37,261 nucleotides of DNA, taken from NCBI GenBank assembly GCA_003142475.1, contig PLMK01000069.1:1-37261 (forward strand), written 5' to 3'. This document shows, in pieces, positions 36,093-37,261 of this stretch; the first letter of the stretch is position 1; each line of letters opens with the position of its first letter. The translations under genes were made by a program, and so were the position numbers. The notes under the pieces were generated by a model. It saw only the letters and a list, made by a program, of their open reading frames with translations, had not been told where the DNA came from and ran no database searches. The stretch is from Ignavibacteriota bacterium. GTDB lineage: Bacteria > Bacteroidota > Ignavibacteria > UBA10030.

Positions 36093-36650
36093 TCAGTAGA
36101 TGGCGTTCTCAAGCAAATCCACTACAACAACAATTGCCTGCTCAGGCTCATACGCTTTTATACCTCGCATCAGAAAAGAAATATTTCTCATGCGACATTC
36201 TTCATTTAGCATTTTAATAAAGACCCCGGAGCCTTGCTCTTCTTGGTTATTGGACCAAGTGGTTTCTACACCACAAGTGGGAGAGCCATTTATTCCGACA
36301 ACACCAACAAGCTGAAACCCGTTCCTCTGGTATTCCTCGACCTGATAAACGAGGTCGCTGACCAACTTGCGACAAAGAGCTTTGGCTTGATCTTCGGCCA
36401 TTCGTCGAGCAACTCTGGAATCTTCTGATTCGACTGTAGTATGTATTCCTGTCTCCACTTGGCGATCTAATCCGAGACAAAGAAGTTCAGGACAAGGCAT
36501 TTGTAGTATGCCGACATCGGCATCTATCAGGATTTGTGTGACTTCCTTGATCGCTCCTGGATAATGGGCACAACAGTCGATTTTAGCATTCTGATTCAAG
36601 ATGCAGTGAGCAATCAGAAGGACTTTCTTACTTCTCCTATCATCAAACAT
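36093..36650 (-). CDS. TudS/DUF523-related putative desulfidase
   Basis: The protein (185 residues from ATG 36650) has conserved Cys blocks: LLIAHCILNQNAK, DCCAHYPGA, MPCPELLCLGLDR and GINGSPTCGVETTWS. The pattern resembles the TudS (2-thiouracil desulfurase, DUF523) superfamily, in particular its distant HCILNQN-type branch. In TudS three cysteines bind an Fe-S cluster that removes sulfur from thiobases. The activity of this branch is inferred only. ATG 36650 is chosen because AGGA lies 7 nt before it; an in-frame ATG at 36671 lacks this. A 7-bp hairpin overlaps the stop codon. It is a whole cassette between two attC-like sites. Confidence 0.75.
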   Translation of the reverse strand: MFDDRRSKKVLLIAHCILNQNAKIDCCAHYPGAIKEVTQILIDADVGILQMPCPELLCLGLDRQVETGIHTTVESEDSRVARRMAEDQAKALCRKLVSDLVYQVEEYQRNGFQLVGVVGINGSPTCGVETTWSNNQEEQGSGVFIKMLNEECRMRNISFLMRGIKAYEPEQAIVVVVDLLENAIY

Positions 36651-36684
36651 CTTCAAATCCTGTAAGCACATTTCCGGTTTGTGC

Positions 36685-36702
36685 GCCCAACGGATAAGTG
36701 CA
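36685..36702 (-). other. attC half-site between GNAT and desulfidase cassettes
   Basis: The minus strand reads GCACTTATCCGTTGGGC, matching the R' core GTTRRRY and the position of an attC right end. The matching R''/L'' arm could not be found in the short space after the GNAT gene, so the site is degenerate or deleted. Confidence 0.5.
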
Positions 36703-36765
36703 AACGAAATAAATATTTTATAGTATCAGTTCCCAATAGCCAACATCTACCCATTCGCCCAATTT

Positions 36766-37209
36766 TTATCCCACTTCTTTAAAATGAGCAATTTTTTCGA
36801 ATCCGTATTTTTCACACAGTGCTATACTTGCCTGATTTGGCAGTGCAACTCCATATATTACACCATGAATTGATTTTTCTTTCAATGCTTTCAACGCTGT
36901 CAATAACTCCCCAATAAGTAATGTACCTATTCCTTTACCGAGATAGTTGGAATCGAGATAAATAGCAATTTCGACTGAATGGCGATACGCTGCTCTTTCC
37001 TTCCATTTACTCGCGTAGGTATAGCCAACTACTCTTCCGTTTTCTTCATAGACCAGCCATGGTAAATTCTGTGCGATATTATTAATACGAGATACCATTT
37101 CATCTGCTTGTAACGGTGTTTCCTCAAAAGTAATTCTTGTCTCTATAATATATTTATTATAGAGACGACATAGAGCATCAGCATCGGAATCTTTCACTTG
37201 TCTTATCAT
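36766..37209 (-). CDS. GNAT N-acetyltransferase, Pat/MddA-like, C-terminus cut by a stop
   Basis: Resembles phosphinothricin/methionine-sulfoximine N-acetyltransferases: start RQVKDSDADALCRLYNKYI, TFEETPL, GYTYASKWKERAAYRHSVEIAIYL, acetyl-CoA loop GKGIGT, and GVALPNQASIALCEKYGFEKIAHFKEVG. The frame ends with TAA at 36768-36766, but the following codons continue the family tail (KLGEWVDVGYWELIL) to a second TAA at 36720-36718. That would give 163 residues, the usual length. TAA replaces the Tyr normally found in FKEVGYK. The last 16 residues are thus lost or read through. ATG 37209 has GAGGAAA upstream. It is a cassette gene. Confidence 0.8.
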   Translation of the reverse strand: MIRQVKDSDADALCRLYNKYIIETRITFEETPLQADEMVSRINNIAQNLPWLVYEENGRVVGYTYASKWKERAAYRHSVEIAIYLDSNYLGKGIGTLLIGELLTALKALKEKSIHGVIYGVALPNQASIALCEKYGFEKIAHFKEVG

Positions 37210-37243
37210 AATTTCCTCGATAACTCATTATACATTAGTTTGC

Positions 37244-37261
37244 GCCCTAACGGACCGGCGC
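37244..37261 (-). other. attC right end at window edge (partial)
   Basis: Minus strand GCGCCGGTCCGTTAGGGC, ending in the core. It shares 15 identical bases with the complete attC at 35903-36058. The rest lies beyond the window and implies another cassette or attI to the right. Confidence 0.6.

Larger units (their letters stand above)
35761..37261 (-). mobile_element. Integron-type gene cassette array, distal part
   Basis: Three minus-strand genes, each with its own Shine-Dalgarno, are separated by attC-like sequences sharing the G↓TTRGG type core. These are at 35903-36058 (complete), 36685-36702 (one half visible) and 37244-37261 (cut by the window end). The outer bases CTAACGGACCGGCGC are identical at 35905-35919 and 37247-37261. 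All genes and sites point the same way, as expected for cassettes inserted from an attI to the right of the window. No integrase gene is in the window. Confidence 0.65.

Noticed and set aside
35862-36209. A 115-codon + strand frame across the attC.
   Set aside because: It runs through the attC and antisense to the desulfidase gene, has no Shine-Dalgarno, and no family resemblance.

Overview
The window is an AT-rich bacterial chromosome segment, mostly core genes with an accessory region at the right end. No single gene names the species. A lineage in the Bacteroidota/Chlorobiota (FCB) group outside the class Bacteroidia, for example an Ignavibacteria-like bacterium, is the best inference. The reasons are the bacillithiol gene bshC, tRNAs and a tmRNA without an encoded CCA end, several clear Shine-Dalgarno sequences (nusA, rpsO, LOG), and sigma70-like promoters (TTGnnn, 17 bp, TAnnnT) in place of the Bacteroidia -7/-33 type.

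Layout. The 3' part of tmRNA opens the window (1-225), followed by a diacylglycerol/lipid kinase on the + strand. A long minus-strand block follows. It starts with yqeY-cvpA-mutS2-purL (7201 down to 1414) and a Yip1-like / zincin / small alpha-beta barrel operon (8792 to 7356). Next come a tryptophanase gene broken only by point mutations (10264 to 8888), apt with an enoyl-CoA hydratase, an Lrp/AsnC regulator, and rpe with a three-PASTA membrane protein. On the + strand, cdd-tdk-punA-bshC (14310-17865) form a nucleoside-salvage and bacillithiol unit. On the minus strand again are aroA, pnp-rpsO-ribF-truB-rbfA-infB-nusA-rimP (the classic translation/transcription operon), and LOG-ltaE-lnt-PAP2-dedA-ispF-acyP. 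tRNA-Lys and tRNA-Leu with their own promoter and terminator close the core region.

Beyond the tRNAs (34400 to the end) the character changes. There is a decayed + strand membrane-protein gene, a GC-rich patch with a perfect 18-bp palindrome, and minus-strand genes separated by attC-like sites. The latter look like the distal end of an integron cassette array: a YcxB-like fragment, a TudS-related desulfidase and a Pat-like GNAT acetyltransferase. A second attC begins at the very last bases.

Most notable signals: (1) the integron-type cassettes; (2) several non-core genes interrupted by single in-frame stop codons, two in tnaA and one each in the GNAT gene, the YcxB-like fragment and the 34.7-35.6 kb gene; (3) a promoter followed at once by an intrinsic terminator in the short leader of rimP-nusA-infB, suggesting attenuation; (4) a 12-bp hairpin between pnp and aroA that looks like a terminator and also buries the aroA Shine-Dalgarno; (5) a recurring promoter architecture, often TTGCTT-N17-TAnnTT, which at the PASTA gene predicts a leaderless mRNA.
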